A DNA stretch of 64,000 bases from Pseudanabaena yagii GIHE-NHR1 (GCF_012863495.1 NZ_JAAVJL010000001.1:1612001-1676000), one strand, 5' to 3'; positions 42,582 to 52,596 are shown, numbered from the stretch's first letter. A program made the numbers and translations. Notes: generated by a model from the sequence alone, not told the origin.

Positions 42582-43190
42582 ATGTCCCGTTATAGAGGTC
42601 CGCGCCTCAGAATCGTCAGAAGACTCGGAGAGCTTCCCGGTCTAAGTCGCAAACAACCTAAGCACGCATATCCACCCGGACAACATGGTCAAGATCGCAA
42701 AAAGCGTTCTGAGTATGCAGTGCGTCTCGAAGAAAAACAAAAATTACGTTTTAACTACGGTCTAACCGAAACTCAACTACTCCGCTATGTGCGTCGCGCT
42801 AGAAGAGTTAAGGGTTCTACAGGACTTGTATTGTTGCAATTGCTAGAAATGCGTTTAGACAATACCGTTTTTCGTTTGGGTTTAGCACCAACGATTCCTG
42901 CGGCTCGTCAGCTAGTAAATCATGGACATATCACCATCAATGGCAAGAGTGTCACCATTCCTAGCTATGGTGTTCGCCCTGGTGAAGTAATTAGCGTCAA
43001 AGACAACGAAAAATCGAAAAAGATCGTCGAGCGTAACCTCGAATTCCCCGGTCTATCTAACATTCCTAGCCATTTAGAATTTGACAAAGCAAAAATGACT
43101 GGTAAGGTCAATGGCGTTGTTGAACGTGAATGGGTGGCATTGCAAGTGAACGAACTGCTGGTTATTGAGTACTACTCACGCCAAGCTTAA
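42582..43190 (+). CDS. rpsD: 30S ribosomal protein S4
   Basis: A 202-residue primary rRNA-binding protein of the small subunit. The N-terminus [20 protein letters not shown] is the cyanobacterial/plastid form without the zinc-binding Cys residues. The S4 RNA-binding domain is visible as [20 protein letters not shown] and [19 protein letters not shown]. Strong ribosome-binding site AAGGAGC. Monocistronic here, as in many cyanobacteria. Confidence 0.97.
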   Translation: MSRYRGPRLRIVRRLGELPGLSRKQPKHAYPPGQHGQDRKKRSEYAVRLEEKQKLRFNYGLTETQLLRYVRRARRVKGSTGLVLLQLLEMRLDNTVFRLGLAPTIPAARQLVNHGHITINGKSVTIPSYGVRPGEVISVKDNEKSKKIVERNLEFPGLSNIPSHLEFDKAKMTGKVNGVVEREWVALQVNELLVIEYYSRQA

Positions 43191-43296
43191 GGTTAAAGCA
43201 ATCAGCTACGGGCTTTGTTGTATCTTAGATAAATTGCTTGTAGCTGAAAGCCTTGCCATTGGGTAAACTCTATTAGGTTCAACTTCACTGCGAATT

Positions 43297-43884
43297 ATGC
43301 AGTTAAATATTTCTGCTCCTGCAAACCTCGATTTACACGTTCCTAAAGACTTTGTTAGGGGTTGTCCCCGCAGTGTCCGTATGGATATTGATCATCTGCT
43401 TCTAGCGATCGAGGCGCTGGATTTAGAAGCAGTAGAAGTCATGCTCGTCTTAATTGAGCAGTTAGGTTTACAAAAGACGATTCCTAGTCGTGTCGCTTTT
43501 TGGCGACTGCGTAATACCAATCCATTGCGACGCAACTATCAGCGTGCAAGTCTTAGCTGGGATGAGCTAAAGGCTCTAGTAAAGATTGTTTGTACTTTGA
43601 CTAAGCAGCTAGATACAGGTTTGCGCTTTTTGATTAGTACGCAGCAACAAATTAGTGAAGGCAAAATTGAGGCATTAGGGTTGCAGCAAAACCAAGCTTA
43701 TTTAGAGACCTATATTGATCGCTTCAAGTCGTTATATATCGGTCGGATGCGATCGCCTTCGCCCCTAAATAATGAAGAAATCCGTGAATTAGCCCTACAA
43801 CTACTAACGCGACTGTTGCTATGTAGTGGTGTCGCGGGTGAATATCGCCTATGGCATAGTCTGTTTGATGGAGCGATCGCCTAA
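43297..43884 (+). CDS. DUF3038 protein
   Basis: A 195-residue cytoplasmic protein. It matches the cyanobacterial DUF3038 family by its pattern CPRSVRMDIDHLLLAIEALD and the WRLRNTNPLRR stretch. The family has no known function but is typically adjacent to DUF4335, as here; the stop and next start overlap (TAATG). Coupled expression suggests a two-protein unit. Confidence 0.82.
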   Translation: MQLNISAPANLDLHVPKDFVRGCPRSVRMDIDHLLLAIEALDLEAVEVMLVLIEQLGLQKTIPSRVAFWRLRNTNPLRRNYQRASLSWDELKALVKIVCTLTKQLDTGLRFLISTQQQISEGKIEALGLQQNQAYLETYIDRFKSLYIGRMRSPSPLNNEEIRELALQLLTRLLLCSGVAGEYRLWHSLFDGAIA

Positions 43885-44675
43885 TGATTCAACGCAGCTA
43901 TAGTTTGCCAAGTTGTACTTTACTGATTGATGGCATTAGCACCTCTGGGGATACCCTATCCATCCTAAGCGGGTTTAGTTGTCGCTTTAGTCATCAGTCT
44001 GAAGCTATCGAAGGTGGTCTCGATCTTCTCAAAGCCTTAGTTAAAGTTGTGGGAGCCTATGCTCAAGCTTTAAAAAGCAATACTCCTTTGACAATTCCTG
44101 AAGGGCAGGTACGTCTGGAACCAGAGGGAAAACATCTGCATTTGCTATCGATTACTGCCAATGAAGCTAATGCTAATACCACCCAAAAGATTGAAATTAA
44201 ACTAAATACAATTCAGCTTTTTGACTTGATGGAGAGTTTGGATCGTCTCTGTTGCGATTCGACAACTTTGCCAGATTTGCGTTTAGTAACTCAAATTTCT
44301 GACTATCGAGCGCAGGCTCAGTTAAATAGTCAAGCCGTACCAGCGATCGCTGGGGTGATCAGTTTAGCGATCGCGGCAACGGTTCTGTACTTTGTCCCCA
44401 CACCGAAGCCAGAAACCAAGCCCGCGCAACCTGTACCCACCCAAACTAACCCCTTGCCGAAGGTGTCAACACCACCAAAACCTTCCGCCAGTCCTGAAAG
44501 TACATCAACTCCTAGCAGTTCGACAAGTCCTGAGAGTTCTCCAACTCCCACAAGCTCAGCAAGCCCTGAGAGTTCTCCAACTCCTAGCAGCTCAGCGAGT
44601 CCTGAAAGCTCCCCAACGCCTACTAGTTCGGCAAGTCCTACTAGTTCATCAAGTCCTAGCTCTAGAAACAATTAA
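43884..44675 (+). CDS. DUF4335 protein with Ser/Pro-rich C-terminal repeats
   Basis: A 263-residue protein. An N-terminal DUF4335 domain (RSYSLPSCTLLIDGIS, about 1-150) precedes one membrane span (AIAGVISLAIAATVLYFV, about 155-172). A low-complexity tail is built from near-perfect SPESSPTP(T/S)SSA repeats encoded by 36-bp tandem repeats. The tail probably spaces or anchors something outside the membrane. Repeat number is likely to vary between strains. Function unknown. Confidence 0.82.
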   Translation: MIQRSYSLPSCTLLIDGISTSGDTLSILSGFSCRFSHQSEAIEGGLDLLKALVKVVGAYAQALKSNTPLTIPEGQVRLEPEGKHLHLLSITANEANANTTQKIEIKLNTIQLFDLMESLDRLCCDSTTLPDLRLVTQISDYRAQAQLNSQAVPAIAGVISLAIAATVLYFVPTPKPETKPAQPVPTQTNPLPKVSTPPKPSASPESTSTPSSSTSPESSPTPTSSASPESSPTPSSSASPESSPTPTSSASPTSSSSPSSRNN

Positions 44676-44706
44676 AAAAGAGATGTGCTTAGCACATCTC
44701 TTTTTT
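44674..44706. terminator. 16-bp stem terminator
   Basis: AAAAAAGAGATGTGCT and exact inverse flank one T. A classic T-run follows in the plus direction. Confidence 0.85.
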
Positions 44707-44821
44707 ATCTTGACGGGACGATCGCAAAAAAATGACAATGGTCTTAATCGATTTAATCCAAATTATCCAAACTACCATAAGCTAAAAGCTAAAAGCCAAG
44801 AGCTAAAAGCCTCATAAAACT

Positions 44822-46210
44822 ATGACCAGAACCGAACGCGACTCCATGGGGGAAATGTCCCTGCCCGATGATGTTTACTATGGTATCCAAACCGTTAGGG
44901 CGATCGATAACTTTAAGATTAGTGGACTAAAGCCCCTCCCCACCTTTGTTGATGCTTGCTTATTGATCAAAAAAGCAACCGCATTAGTTAACGCTGAACT
45001 GGGTTGTATTCCTGTGGGGATGGGTATGGCGATCGCGGCAGCGGCGGATGAAATTTTAGATGGAGCTTTGCGCGATCAATTTGTGGTGGATGTGTACCAA
45101 GCGGGGGCTGGCACATCGCATCATATGAATATTAATGAGGTCTTAGCCAATCGTGCCCTTGAAATTTTGGGCGATGTCAAAGGCAATTACCAAAATGTGA
45201 ACCCTAATGATCACGTTAATTATGGTCAGTCAACTAATGATGTGATCCCTACCGCGATTCGGATTGGGGCATTATTAGCGTTACATCACGTACTTTTTCC
45301 CGCTCTCGCTAATCTCAATGAGCAGTTACGCATTAAAGCGATCGCCTTTGCAGGGATCGTCAAATCGGGACGTACCCATTTACAGGATGCTGTTCCCGTC
45401 AGACTTGGCGATGAATTTCAAGCCTACGCCCAAATTATTAGTGATCATGTGAGACGGATTCACCAAGCGGCTAGTGATCTCAAAACCCTCGGTCTAGGCG
45501 GTAGTGCTTCAGGGACAGGGTTAAATACCCATCCTCAATATTGCGATCGCGTTGCCGAAAAGCTAAGCGAAATTACAGGCTTTGAGCTAACCTCTGCTAG
45601 CAACTTAATGGCAGCGATGCAAAGCATGGCTCCATTTGTAAATGTATCAGGTGCGATTCGCAACCTTGCCCAAGACACCTGCAAAATTGCTAACGATTTA
45701 CGCTTGATGGATTCGGGGCCCAAAACAGGTTTGCGGGAAATCATGTTACCCCCAGTGCAGCCGGGGTCATCGATTATGCCTGGAAAATATAATCCTGTAA
45801 TTGCCGAGATGACGAATATGGTTTGTTATCAGGTGATTGGTTATGACACAGCGATCGCCTTTGCTGCACAGGCTGGTCAATTGGAATTGAATGTGATGAT
45901 GCCTTTGATTGCCTATGATTTGATTCATAGCATTGAGATTTTAGGACAGGCGATCGATACTTTGGCGACTAAGTGCATTAGAGGTATTACCGCAGTGGAA
46001 GATCGTTGTCTTGCCTATGCTGAAGGTAGTCTTTCCTTAGTAACAGCCTTGAATACTCATATTGGTTACCTAAACGCGGCAGATGTAGCGAAGGAATCGC
46101 TTGCTACAGGTAAGTCATTGCGTCAGGTCGTTCTCGATAAAGGCTTGATGACCGAAGAGAAATTAGCCGAAGTTCTCAATCTCGAACAAATGAGTCGTCC
46201 GAACGGTTAG
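44822..46210 (+). CDS. aspA: Aspartate ammonia-lyase family enzyme
   Basis: A 462-residue member of the fumarase/aspartase superfamily. Visible motifs: DDVYYGIQTVRAIDNF at the N-terminus, then AGTSHHMNINEVLANRALE, NPNDHVNYGQSTNDV (catalytic region), and the flexible loop GSSIMPGKYNPV. The start and YYGIQT pattern favour aspartase over fumarase, but GTSHHMN and PGKYNP depart from both standard motifs (STNMN, PAKVNP). Substrate specificity is therefore uncertain. It would release ammonia and fumarate from aspartate. Confidence 0.78.
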   Translation: MTRTERDSMGEMSLPDDVYYGIQTVRAIDNFKISGLKPLPTFVDACLLIKKATALVNAELGCIPVGMGMAIAAAADEILDGALRDQFVVDVYQAGAGTSHHMNINEVLANRALEILGDVKGNYQNVNPNDHVNYGQSTNDVIPTAIRIGALLALHHVLFPALANLNEQLRIKAIAFAGIVKSGRTHLQDAVPVRLGDEFQAYAQIISDHVRRIHQAASDLKTLGLGGSASGTGLNTHPQYCDRVAEKLSEITGFELTSASNLMAAMQSMAPFVNVSGAIRNLAQDTCKIANDLRLMDSGPKTGLREIMLPPVQPGSSIMPGKYNPVIAEMTNMVCYQVIGYDTAIAFAAQAGQLELNVMMPLIAYDLIHSIEILGQAIDTLATKCIRGITAVEDRCLAYAEGSLSLVTALNTHIGYLNAADVAKESLATGKSLRQVVLDKGLMTEEKLAEVLNLEQMSRPNG

Positions 46211-46291
46211 CCCTCACCTCTAGCCCCATCCCCCAATGGGATCTACCTTATCCATACAAGTCATAAAAACTAGCTAAGTCAACAATTAATC

Positions 46292-46370
46292 GCCCCCTAG
46301 CCCCCAATTCTGGGGGAACAAGAAAATAACATTCTTTCAAAGTCCCCCAGAATTGGGGGATTTAGGGGGC
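46292..46370. repeat. C-run/G-run inverted repeat
   Basis: GCCCCCTAGCCCCCAATTC is answered by GAATTGGGGGATTTAGGGGGC across a 30-nt loop. Such (C5/G5)AATTC repeats are widely dispersed in cyanobacterial genomes (recall). It lies between the lyase and glmU. Confidence 0.7.
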
Positions 46371-46457
46371 TTAGATACATTGAAACGAAAATAGAGTTTT
46401 GGCAAAGGGATGAGGGATGAGGGTCTTTGATTTAGTACTTAAATGGAGAAATAAAAA

Positions 46458-47819
46458 ATGTTAGCAGTAGCAGTATTGGCGGCGGGTAAGGGAACGCGGA
46501 TGAAGTCAGCCTTGCCAAAAGTATTACAACCCCTTGGCGGTAAGTCACTAGTGGAGCGCGTTCTCAATGCGACTGATGCCCTTCAAGCCGATCGCCGTAT
46601 TGCGATCATCGGATATTGCAGCGATCAAGTTCGCGCAGCCCTCGCCGACTATCCCCATTTAGAATTTGCCGAACAGGCGGAACAATTGGGAACGGGTCAT
46701 GCGATTCAGCAATTATTAGAACCCCTAGAAGGTTTTGAAGGAGAACTCGTCGTTCTCACGGGAGACTCGCCATTAATGCGAACGGAAACCATCCAAGCAT
46801 TAATCGATAGCCATCGTCAACATAAAGCTTCGGCAACCGTACTCACCGCACTTCTGCCCAATCCTACTGGCTATGGTCGCGTATTTTGCGATCGCGATAT
46901 GAAGATCGAACGCATCGTCGAGCATCGTGACTGCAATCCCGAACAACTTCTCAATCAGCGAGTAAGTACAGGAGTCTATTGCTTTGATTGGCAAGAATTA
47001 GCTCAAGCTTTACCAAAACTCACCACTAATAATGCTCAAAAAGAATATTATCTAACGGAAGTATTTGATTACTTGAAATCGGTTTATGCCAGTGATTTAG
47101 AAGATCCCGATGAAAGCTTAGGCATTAACGATCGCCTCCAGTTAGCCCATGCCTATGATGTTCTGCAAAAGAGAGCTAGGGAAAAATGGATGCGGGCTGG
47201 TGTGACCATGTTACTTCCTGAAACGATTACCATTGATGATGAAGTGGAACTTGCTCCCAATGTGATTATCGAGCCACATTCCCATTTACGCGGTAATACT
47301 AAAGTTGGCTCAGGTTCAATTATTGGTCCTTCCAGTCTGCTCTCCAATAGCATTATTGGCGAAAATAGTACGATTCAATTCTCGGTAATCGAAGATAGTC
47401 AAATTGCCGATAACTGTCGGATTGGACCTTTTGCGCGGATTCGGGGCGAGTCGGTAGTGGGCGAAAAATGCCGCATTGGTAACTTTGTGGAACTAAAAAA
47501 TGCCAAGGTCGGAGATCGCACCAATGCGGCTCACTTGAGCTATCTCGGTGATGCGACGCTCGGCAAGCAGGTAAACATTGGTGCTGGCACGATTACCGCC
47601 AATTATGATGGCTTCAAAAAGCATCAAACCATAATTGGCGATCGCAGCAAGACTGGTTCCAATTCTGTTTTAGTTGCGCCAATTCAAATTGGCGAGAATG
47701 TGAATATTGCTGCGGGTTCTACACTGGTGCAAAGTGTGGAAGATAATTCCTTGGCGATCGCAAGGGCTAAGCAAGTTGTGAAACCCGATTATTACGATCA
47801 AGAAGGTCGTAAGAAGTGA
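46458..47819 (+). CDS. glmU: Bifunctional GlmU (GlcN-1-P acetyltransferase / GlcNAc-1-P uridylyltransferase)
   Basis: A 453-residue enzyme that makes UDP-GlcNAc for peptidoglycan and lipopolysaccharide. The N-terminal pyrophosphorylase has [18 protein letters not shown] and VLTGDSPLM. The C-terminal left-handed beta-helix shows hexapeptide repeats and catalytic segments [20 protein letters not shown] and [13 protein letters not shown]. Complete and typical. Confidence 0.96.
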   Translation: MLAVAVLAAGKGTRMKSALPKVLQPLGGKSLVERVLNATDALQADRRIAIIGYCSDQVRAALADYPHLEFAEQAEQLGTGHAIQQLLEPLEGFEGELVVLTGDSPLMRTETIQALIDSHRQHKASATVLTALLPNPTGYGRVFCDRDMKIERIVEHRDCNPEQLLNQRVSTGVYCFDWQELAQALPKLTTNNAQKEYYLTEVFDYLKSVYASDLEDPDESLGINDRLQLAHAYDVLQKRAREKWMRAGVTMLLPETITIDDEVELAPNVIIEPHSHLRGNTKVGSGSIIGPSSLLSNSIIGENSTIQFSVIEDSQIADNCRIGPFARIRGESVVGEKCRIGNFVELKNAKVGDRTNAAHLSYLGDATLGKQVNIGAGTITANYDGFKKHQTIIGDRSKTGSNSVLVAPIQIGENVNIAAGSTLVQSVEDNSLAIARAKQVVKPDYYDQEGRKK

Positions 47820-47853
47820 TGCTAAAGAGCTAGTAAAAATTAACCTCACGTGA

Positions 47854-47908
47854 TTTAGATATAGCCATTTGCACTATGCTTCTCACAGTGCAAATGGCTA
47901 TATCTAAA
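47854..47908. repeat. 22-bp stem palindrome after glmU
   Basis: TTTAGATATAGCCATTTGCACT and exact inverse flank an 11-nt loop. A likely terminator. The rest of the gap up to 48228 (about 320 bp) shows only scattered GCGATCGC-like sites and no gene. Confidence 0.75.
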
Positions 47909-48228
47909 CTGCCGATCCTGCTGATATTTTCTAAGGCGATCACACCACTACCGAAAAGGAATCTTAATAAGTTTCAACCTTAAGCGATCGCTTTTACAAT
48001 TACAAATCCCAACAAGCGATCACTCACAAATTTGAGAAAATCGCTTGCTTGTTTGAATGGAGATATCTGGAATAATACGATAGGTTCCAATTAGATTTAT
48101 TTGGTGGGGTTCATTTCATGAACGCACCCTAAGCTGCTAAGTTATACCGATAAAGTATTGGTGTTTAACTTGGTTACAGAATAACTTTTTGGGTGTATAT
48201 TCTGGACTAAGACATATGTAGATAATTG

Positions 48229-49518
48229 ATGAATACTATAAAAATCTTGTTTCTAGCAGCCGATCCTACTGATGCAGTCAGATTACGCTTAGGGCAAGAG
48301 TTGAGGGATATTCGTGAAAAATTACAACTCTCAAAACATCGAGATAGCTACTCCATAGAATCACGTGAATCTGTACGTGCTGGAGATATAAGTCAAGCTA
48401 TTTTTGATATCGAGCCTCAAATTGTTCACTTTTCAGGACATGGTACTAGTGCTGGAGAACTTTGTTTTGAAGATAGTCAGGGGAAGACAAAACCAATAAA
48501 ACCTGATGCACTTGCTAATCTATTTAAATTATTGGCTAGTCAAGTAAGGTGCGTAGTTTTAAATGCCTGTTATTCAGAGACTCAAGCAAGATCTATTGCC
48601 AAACATATTCCTTTCGTTATTGGTATGAATCAAGCTATTGGGGACAATGCTGCAATAGCATTTTCAGTAGGATTTTATAGAGCGCTAGGAGCAGGTCGTT
48701 CGGTTAAAGATGCTTATGAATTTGCTTGTGTGGAAATTCAGCTAGAAGGTATTCCTGAGTACTTGACACCCATTCTATTAGAAAAAGAAATAATAATAAA
48801 GGAAGATGAGATAGCACACAACAAACAAAATGTACCAGTTAGTAGCACTTCCTTTTTCTCGCAAAGATTTTCAAGTTCTTTTCCTGGCGTTAGAGGTATT
48901 CAAAGATTTTGTTCGTCTAGCGAAGCAATTACAAGGTTGAGTAAACTTCTAGAAGATCCTTTAAAATTTAATAAGCATTACTGTCCAGTATGGTGGTTTA
49001 GAGGTGATAGAAACTTTCAAATAGAATCTTTTGAACATCTAGAAGATGACATTGTTTTGATAGATAATCAAGAGTTGAAAATTAAGGAAGTTGTAGCGGT
49101 GAATGCCCGTAGTTATTATAAATGTTTTGTATACATTGAAACATATCCAATGAAACCTAGCGGTCTTTATGCTTGGACAGAAGAAAAGGAGATTCAGGAT
49201 GAAATAGGAAGATATGGATACTGTTCTGAGCAATTTGCGGTTTATCAAAGAAAGTTTTTGGTTAATCGCTCTGAGTATGATGATGGTGCTGCTAATATTG
49301 ATGGAAAAATTGTAGACTTAGATTGGAAAGCATCTGAGTTAAGAACTAGATACTTATCCTCCTATAATTTAGTTGTCGCAGCTAAAGAAAACCCTCTAAA
49401 TACCCCCTCATTTGATAGCTCTTTTGAAGAGATTATGAATAATATTTTGAGAGGTTATGCAAGCGTAGAAGATTTAAGCGAGGCTATTCTTGAATTGCCA
49501 AAACGTGAATTTAATTAG
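48229..49518 (+). CDS. CHAT-domain (caspase-like) protease fused to an uncharacterised C-terminal domain
   Basis: A 429-residue protein from ATG 48229. The N-terminal CHAT domain (about 1-190) starts IKILFLAADPTD and has the catalytic dyad in VHFSGHG (His about 71) and LNACYS (Cys about 114). After a Ser-rich linker, the C-terminal half (about 215-390) holds VWWFRGDRNFQIESF and VWYAWTEE-like aromatic stretches and resembles no family I can name. CHAT proteases act in caspase-like cascades, including bacterial immunity. There are no adjacent partners such as TPR or gasdermin genes. Low-GC codon use suggests transfer. Confidence 0.75.
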   Translation: MNTIKILFLAADPTDAVRLRLGQELRDIREKLQLSKHRDSYSIESRESVRAGDISQAIFDIEPQIVHFSGHGTSAGELCFEDSQGKTKPIKPDALANLFKLLASQVRCVVLNACYSETQARSIAKHIPFVIGMNQAIGDNAAIAFSVGFYRALGAGRSVKDAYEFACVEIQLEGIPEYLTPILLEKEIIIKEDEIAHNKQNVPVSSTSFFSQRFSSSFPGVRGIQRFCSSSEAITRLSKLLEDPLKFNKHYCPVWWFRGDRNFQIESFEHLEDDIVLIDNQELKIKEVVAVNARSYYKCFVYIETYPMKPSGLYAWTEEKEIQDEIGRYGYCSEQFAVYQRKFLVNRSEYDDGAANIDGKIVDLDWKASELRTRYLSSYNLVVAAKENPLNTPSFDSSFEEIMNNILRGYASVEDLSEAILELPKREFN

Positions 49519-49630
49519 TGCGATCGCCGATCTTATAGGGTGCATTAATGAAATGTAACGCAACTTATTTTATTATTTTATTATTGAGGCGATCGCTATA
49601 ATGATTAAGTAACTTAATCGTAGAAAAACT

Positions 49631-49906
49631 ATGACAGTTCGACAAAGACGTTATAGCAAAGAAGAAATATCTAAACGTGGACAAGCACTCTACGAAACGC
49701 AAATCAAGCAAAAAGTAGAAGCTGATAACTATGGCAAGATCGTAGCGATCGACATTGAAACAGGAGACTTTGCGATCGCTGACACAGTTTTACTTGCCAC
49801 TAACCAATTATTTGATCGCTGTCCTACCGCCCAACCTTGGATAATCCGTATCGGTCATCGTGCGGTTTATCACTTTGGAGCAAGGAGTCTCGCCCAAAAA
49901 CAATGA
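49631..49906 (+). CDS. Conserved-looking small protein paired with aspartic protease
   Basis: A 91-residue basic protein (RQRRYSKEEISKRGQALYET then IVAIDIETGDFAIADT, ending IRIGHRAVYHFGAR). Its stop overlaps the start of the following protease-like gene (ATGA). In cyanobacteria similar small proteins often precede retropepsin-like genes (recalled), and the pair may behave as a toxin-antitoxin-like unit, but this is not shown. Family unassigned. Confidence 0.6.
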   Translation: MTVRQRRYSKEEISKRGQALYETQIKQKVEADNYGKIVAIDIETGDFAIADTVLLATNQLFDRCPTAQPWIIRIGHRAVYHFGARSLAQKQ

Positions 49907-50274
49907 TACTGGGAAATGTTAGCTTGAGATGCGAAGCGATGCTTCCACTAGTTGTCGATAATGCCAGCGGACAACAACAGATTATTGAGACAGTTATAGA
50001 TACAGGATTTAATGGATTTTTGACCTTGCCATCAGATATCATCACTCAACTTGATTTGTCTTGGAATGGTTCAGATACTGTTACATTGGGGGATGGGAGT
50101 GAGACTCTATTTGATATCTATTCCGCAAGAATCATATGGGATGGGCAATTTCGTGAGATTGATGTTGCTGAATCAGAAACAGAACCTCTGATTGGTATGG
50201 GCTTGCTCTATGGATACAAATTACAAATAGAAGTAGTTGAAAGAGGCTTAGTTACAATTGTTGCATTAGCTTGA
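49903..50274 (+). CDS. Clan AA retropepsin-like aspartic protease
   Basis: A 123-residue single-lobe protein from ATG 49903. A longer frame from 49837 overlaps the upstream gene and is rejected. The active-site motif is VIDTGFNGFLTLP (Asp-Thr-Gly), and the second half has ESETEPLIGMGLLYGY, the typical (I/L)IG-hydrophobic flap. As in retroviral enzymes it must dimerise to form the active site. Translationally coupled to the preceding gene. Substrate unknown. Confidence 0.75.
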   Translation: MILGNVSLRCEAMLPLVVDNASGQQQIIETVIDTGFNGFLTLPSDIITQLDLSWNGSDTVTLGDGSETLFDIYSARIIWDGQFREIDVAESETEPLIGMGLLYGYKLQIEVVERGLVTIVALA

Positions 50275-50372
50275 TAAAGCGATCGCCTAGAAATCAAGAC
50301 TCACAATAATTGCGATCGCCTTTAGAAAATGGATGTTGAGGCGATCGCTAACTCTTCAGCACAGGGTGAATA

Positions 50373-51584
50373 TCAATTCCGAATATTCCAACATTCTCTA
50401 GCAATTTCCCAATCTTCTTGGGTATGAATCACTAAAACTCGCACGGCAGAATCGGGAGATGCAATATCAACATCGATCGCCCGTTGGTTATTTTTCTCTA
50501 GATCCAGTTTGAGATCTAAAAACTCAAAACCTGCACAGGTGGCGGCTCTAATGTCTGGAGCATTTTCGCCAACACCTGCGGTGAAGACTAGGGCATCTAA
50601 GCCGCCAAGACTAGCTAGCATTGCACCAATATGCGATCGCAAACTATGCACATAAACATCAAATGCAATCTGCGCTTGTGAGTTACCCTCCGCGATCGCT
50701 TTGAGAATTGGGCGTAAATCCGCAGAAATTCCTGAGATGCCTAATAGCCCAGATTCGCGATTGAGTAGGCGATCGAGTTTCTCCACATCCATATTTGGTT
50801 GACGCAGTAAATGGATGAGAATCCCTGCATCAATGGAACCAGAACGGCTACCCATGACTAAACCTTCGAGCGGTGTAAATCCCATAGTTGTATCAATACT
50901 ATGACCGTCACGAATCGCGGCTAAGGAACATCCATTTCCTAAATGACAGGTAATCAAGCGTAAATCGTTAACTGGGCGATTGAGAATTTGGGCGGCGCGA
51001 TCGCGACAATATTGGTGGCTGATCCCATGAAAGCCATAACGCCGAATTCCTTGCTCTGCATATTTACTGGGAATTGCGTAGGTGTAGGCGGCAGGTGATA
51101 AATGAGCGTGAAAGGCAGTATCAAATACAGCAACTTGGGGAATCTTCCCAAATACATTTTCCGTTGCGGCAATACCTTCTAAATTCGCAGGATTATGGAC
51201 AGGGGCAAAGACTGAGAGTTTCGCGATCGCCTCTTTGACTTCTGTATTAAGCATGGTACTTTGGCGATATTCTGCTCCGCCATGCACCACTCGATGCCCG
51301 ATGATATCTACATCTGAAGGCTCTTTGATGACTGCGGTTTCTCCATTCCACAAAGTCTCTAACATATGCGCGATAATCTTTGGGCGTGAGGTTGCAGCAA
51401 TTTCTTCTTGAAGAACTTTGCCCTGATGGGTTTTAACTTTGATTTCGGCAAATCCCGTATGGTGCGTCCAGTCTACCATCGCTTCCCAAATCGGTTCAGG
51501 TGGTGTGTCAGGCAATACATTCCCTAAATCATACAAACAACTTTTTTGGCTACTCGATCCTGCATTGAGAACTAATATTTTCAT
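50373..51584 (-). CDS. ackA: Acetate kinase
   Basis: A 403-residue enzyme interconverting acetate + ATP and acetyl phosphate + ADP. ATG 51584 gives the family start MKILVLNAGSSSQK. A 14-residue upstream extension is in frame but not conserved. Motifs: phosphate-binding NAGSSS, GHRVVHGG, FDTAFHAHL, GFHGISHQY, HLGNGCS, and the loop TPLEGLVMGSRSGSID. The partner pta is not in this window. Confidence 0.95.
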   Translation of the reverse strand: MKILVLNAGSSSQKSCLYDLGNVLPDTPPEPIWEAMVDWTHHTGFAEIKVKTHQGKVLQEEIAATSRPKIIAHMLETLWNGETAVIKEPSDVDIIGHRVVHGGAEYRQSTMLNTEVKEAIAKLSVFAPVHNPANLEGIAATENVFGKIPQVAVFDTAFHAHLSPAAYTYAIPSKYAEQGIRRYGFHGISHQYCRDRAAQILNRPVNDLRLITCHLGNGCSLAAIRDGHSIDTTMGFTPLEGLVMGSRSGSIDAGILIHLLRQPNMDVEKLDRLLNRESGLLGISGISADLRPILKAIAEGNSQAQIAFDVYVHSLRSHIGAMLASLGGLDALVFTAGVGENAPDIRAATCAGFEFLDLKLDLEKNNQRAIDVDIASPDSAVRVLVIHTQEDWEIARECWNIRN

Positions 51585-51712
51585 GTTTTTGGGGATGATT
51601 ATTTTTAGATAAGTACATCTCCCCAAAAAGCTGACTAGCTTGCATCGTGGGCAAAGCAGCTTCTTGGAGGTTTAGATGGATGAGCACAACTGAGCAGGTT
51701 TAGATAATTGAG

Positions 51713-51765
51713 GTTAGGACTGCTATATATTTATAACAAGTCTTGGCAAGTGAGGCTTGTTATAA
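51713..51765. repeat. Half copy of the TATAGCA family followed by a hairpin
   Basis: GTTAGGACTGCTATATA (51713-51729) matches one end of the dispersed family seen at 30073, 54964, 56567 and 57811. The perfect inverted repeat TTATAACAAG/CTTGTTATAA (51731-51765) follows. It lies just upstream of the phosphatase gene. Confidence 0.55.
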
Positions 51766-51807
51766 ATTACTAGGTTTGTGGATGAAGCCCCATATTTCAG
51801 AGGTGTA

Positions 51808-52437
51808 ATGACTCGCATAGTATTCTGTGATTTCGATGGCACAATTACGGCAGTGGAAACTTTTGTCGCGATCTTGAAAGAATTTGCCCCAGATGTTTCG
51901 CAGCAGCTACTACCACAAATTTATGATCAGACCTTAACGCTGCGGGAAGGAGTACGCCAAATTCTTGAATCTATTCCTTCGAGACTCTATCCTGAAATTC
52001 TCGAATTTACGCGATCGCAACCGATGCGAGCTGGCTTTATCGAACTGCTCGATTTTCTGGATGTCGAAAAAGTGCCTTTGATCGTCGTTTCGGGCGGATT
52101 GCAAGGCATGGTGGAAGTAGTCCTAGGAGATCTAAAACAACGTGTTCATGCCATCCATGCGATCGCCATTGATCCTAGTCAGGAATATTTACAACTTCAT
52201 TCCGACTATGAATATGGGACAGAACTAGTTGCTAAGGTAAAGGTGATCGAGGCATATGGAGCAACGGAAGCGATCGCCATTGGTGACTCGATTACGGATT
52301 TGAATATGGCGCTCTACGCCCCGACGGTATTTGCTCGCGATCGCCTTGCGGTTTATCTTGATCAACACCAAAAAGCCTATATTCCTTGGAATGATTTCTT
52401 TGATGTGCGTGATTATTTAAAAGCATCATGGAAATAG
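51808..52437 (+). CDS. HAD-family phosphatase, MtnX-like
   Basis: A 209-residue HAD-IB hydrolase. ATG 51808 with AGAGG 5 bp upstream is preferred over GTG 51778. The nucleophile motif IVFCDFDGTIT is at the N-terminus, motif II is IVVSGG, and motif III/IV is AIAIGDSITDLNMA. Pattern and length fit 2-hydroxy-3-keto-5-methylthiopentenyl-1-phosphate phosphatase (MtnX) of methionine salvage. No other mtn genes are nearby, so a different phosphomonoester is possible. Confidence 0.78.
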   Translation: MTRIVFCDFDGTITAVETFVAILKEFAPDVSQQLLPQIYDQTLTLREGVRQILESIPSRLYPEILEFTRSQPMRAGFIELLDFLDVEKVPLIVVSGGLQGMVEVVLGDLKQRVHAIHAIAIDPSQEYLQLHSDYEYGTELVAKVKVIEAYGATEAIAIGDSITDLNMALYAPTVFARDRLAVYLDQHQKAYIPWNDFFDVRDYLKASWK

Positions 52438-52440
52438 CAA

Positions 52441-52502
52441 AGCGGCAAAGCCGCTATTCCTATGACAAGAAAGCGCGGCTTTGCCGCGCTTTCTTGTCAT
52501 AG
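52441..52502. terminator. Two consecutive hairpins after the phosphatase gene
   Basis: AGCGGC-AAA-GCCGCT (52441-52455) is followed by CTATGACAAGAAAGCGCGGC-TTT-GCCGCGC... with exact 20-nt arms (52460-52502). Both have the same GGC-NNN-GCC type of centre. Confidence 0.8.
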
Positions 52503-52596
52503 GAGATGTCTATCTCCTTAGAGTTTGATTGCGATCAAGTTGTAAACTAGTAGCAATATAGAAAAAATTAAAAATAGAACCAACTAAGCAAGTTTT

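Noticed and set aside
44330-44817. Frames antisense to or out of frame with the DUF4335 Ser/Pro repeats
   Set aside because: Low-complexity shadows of the 36-bp repeats in the real gene.
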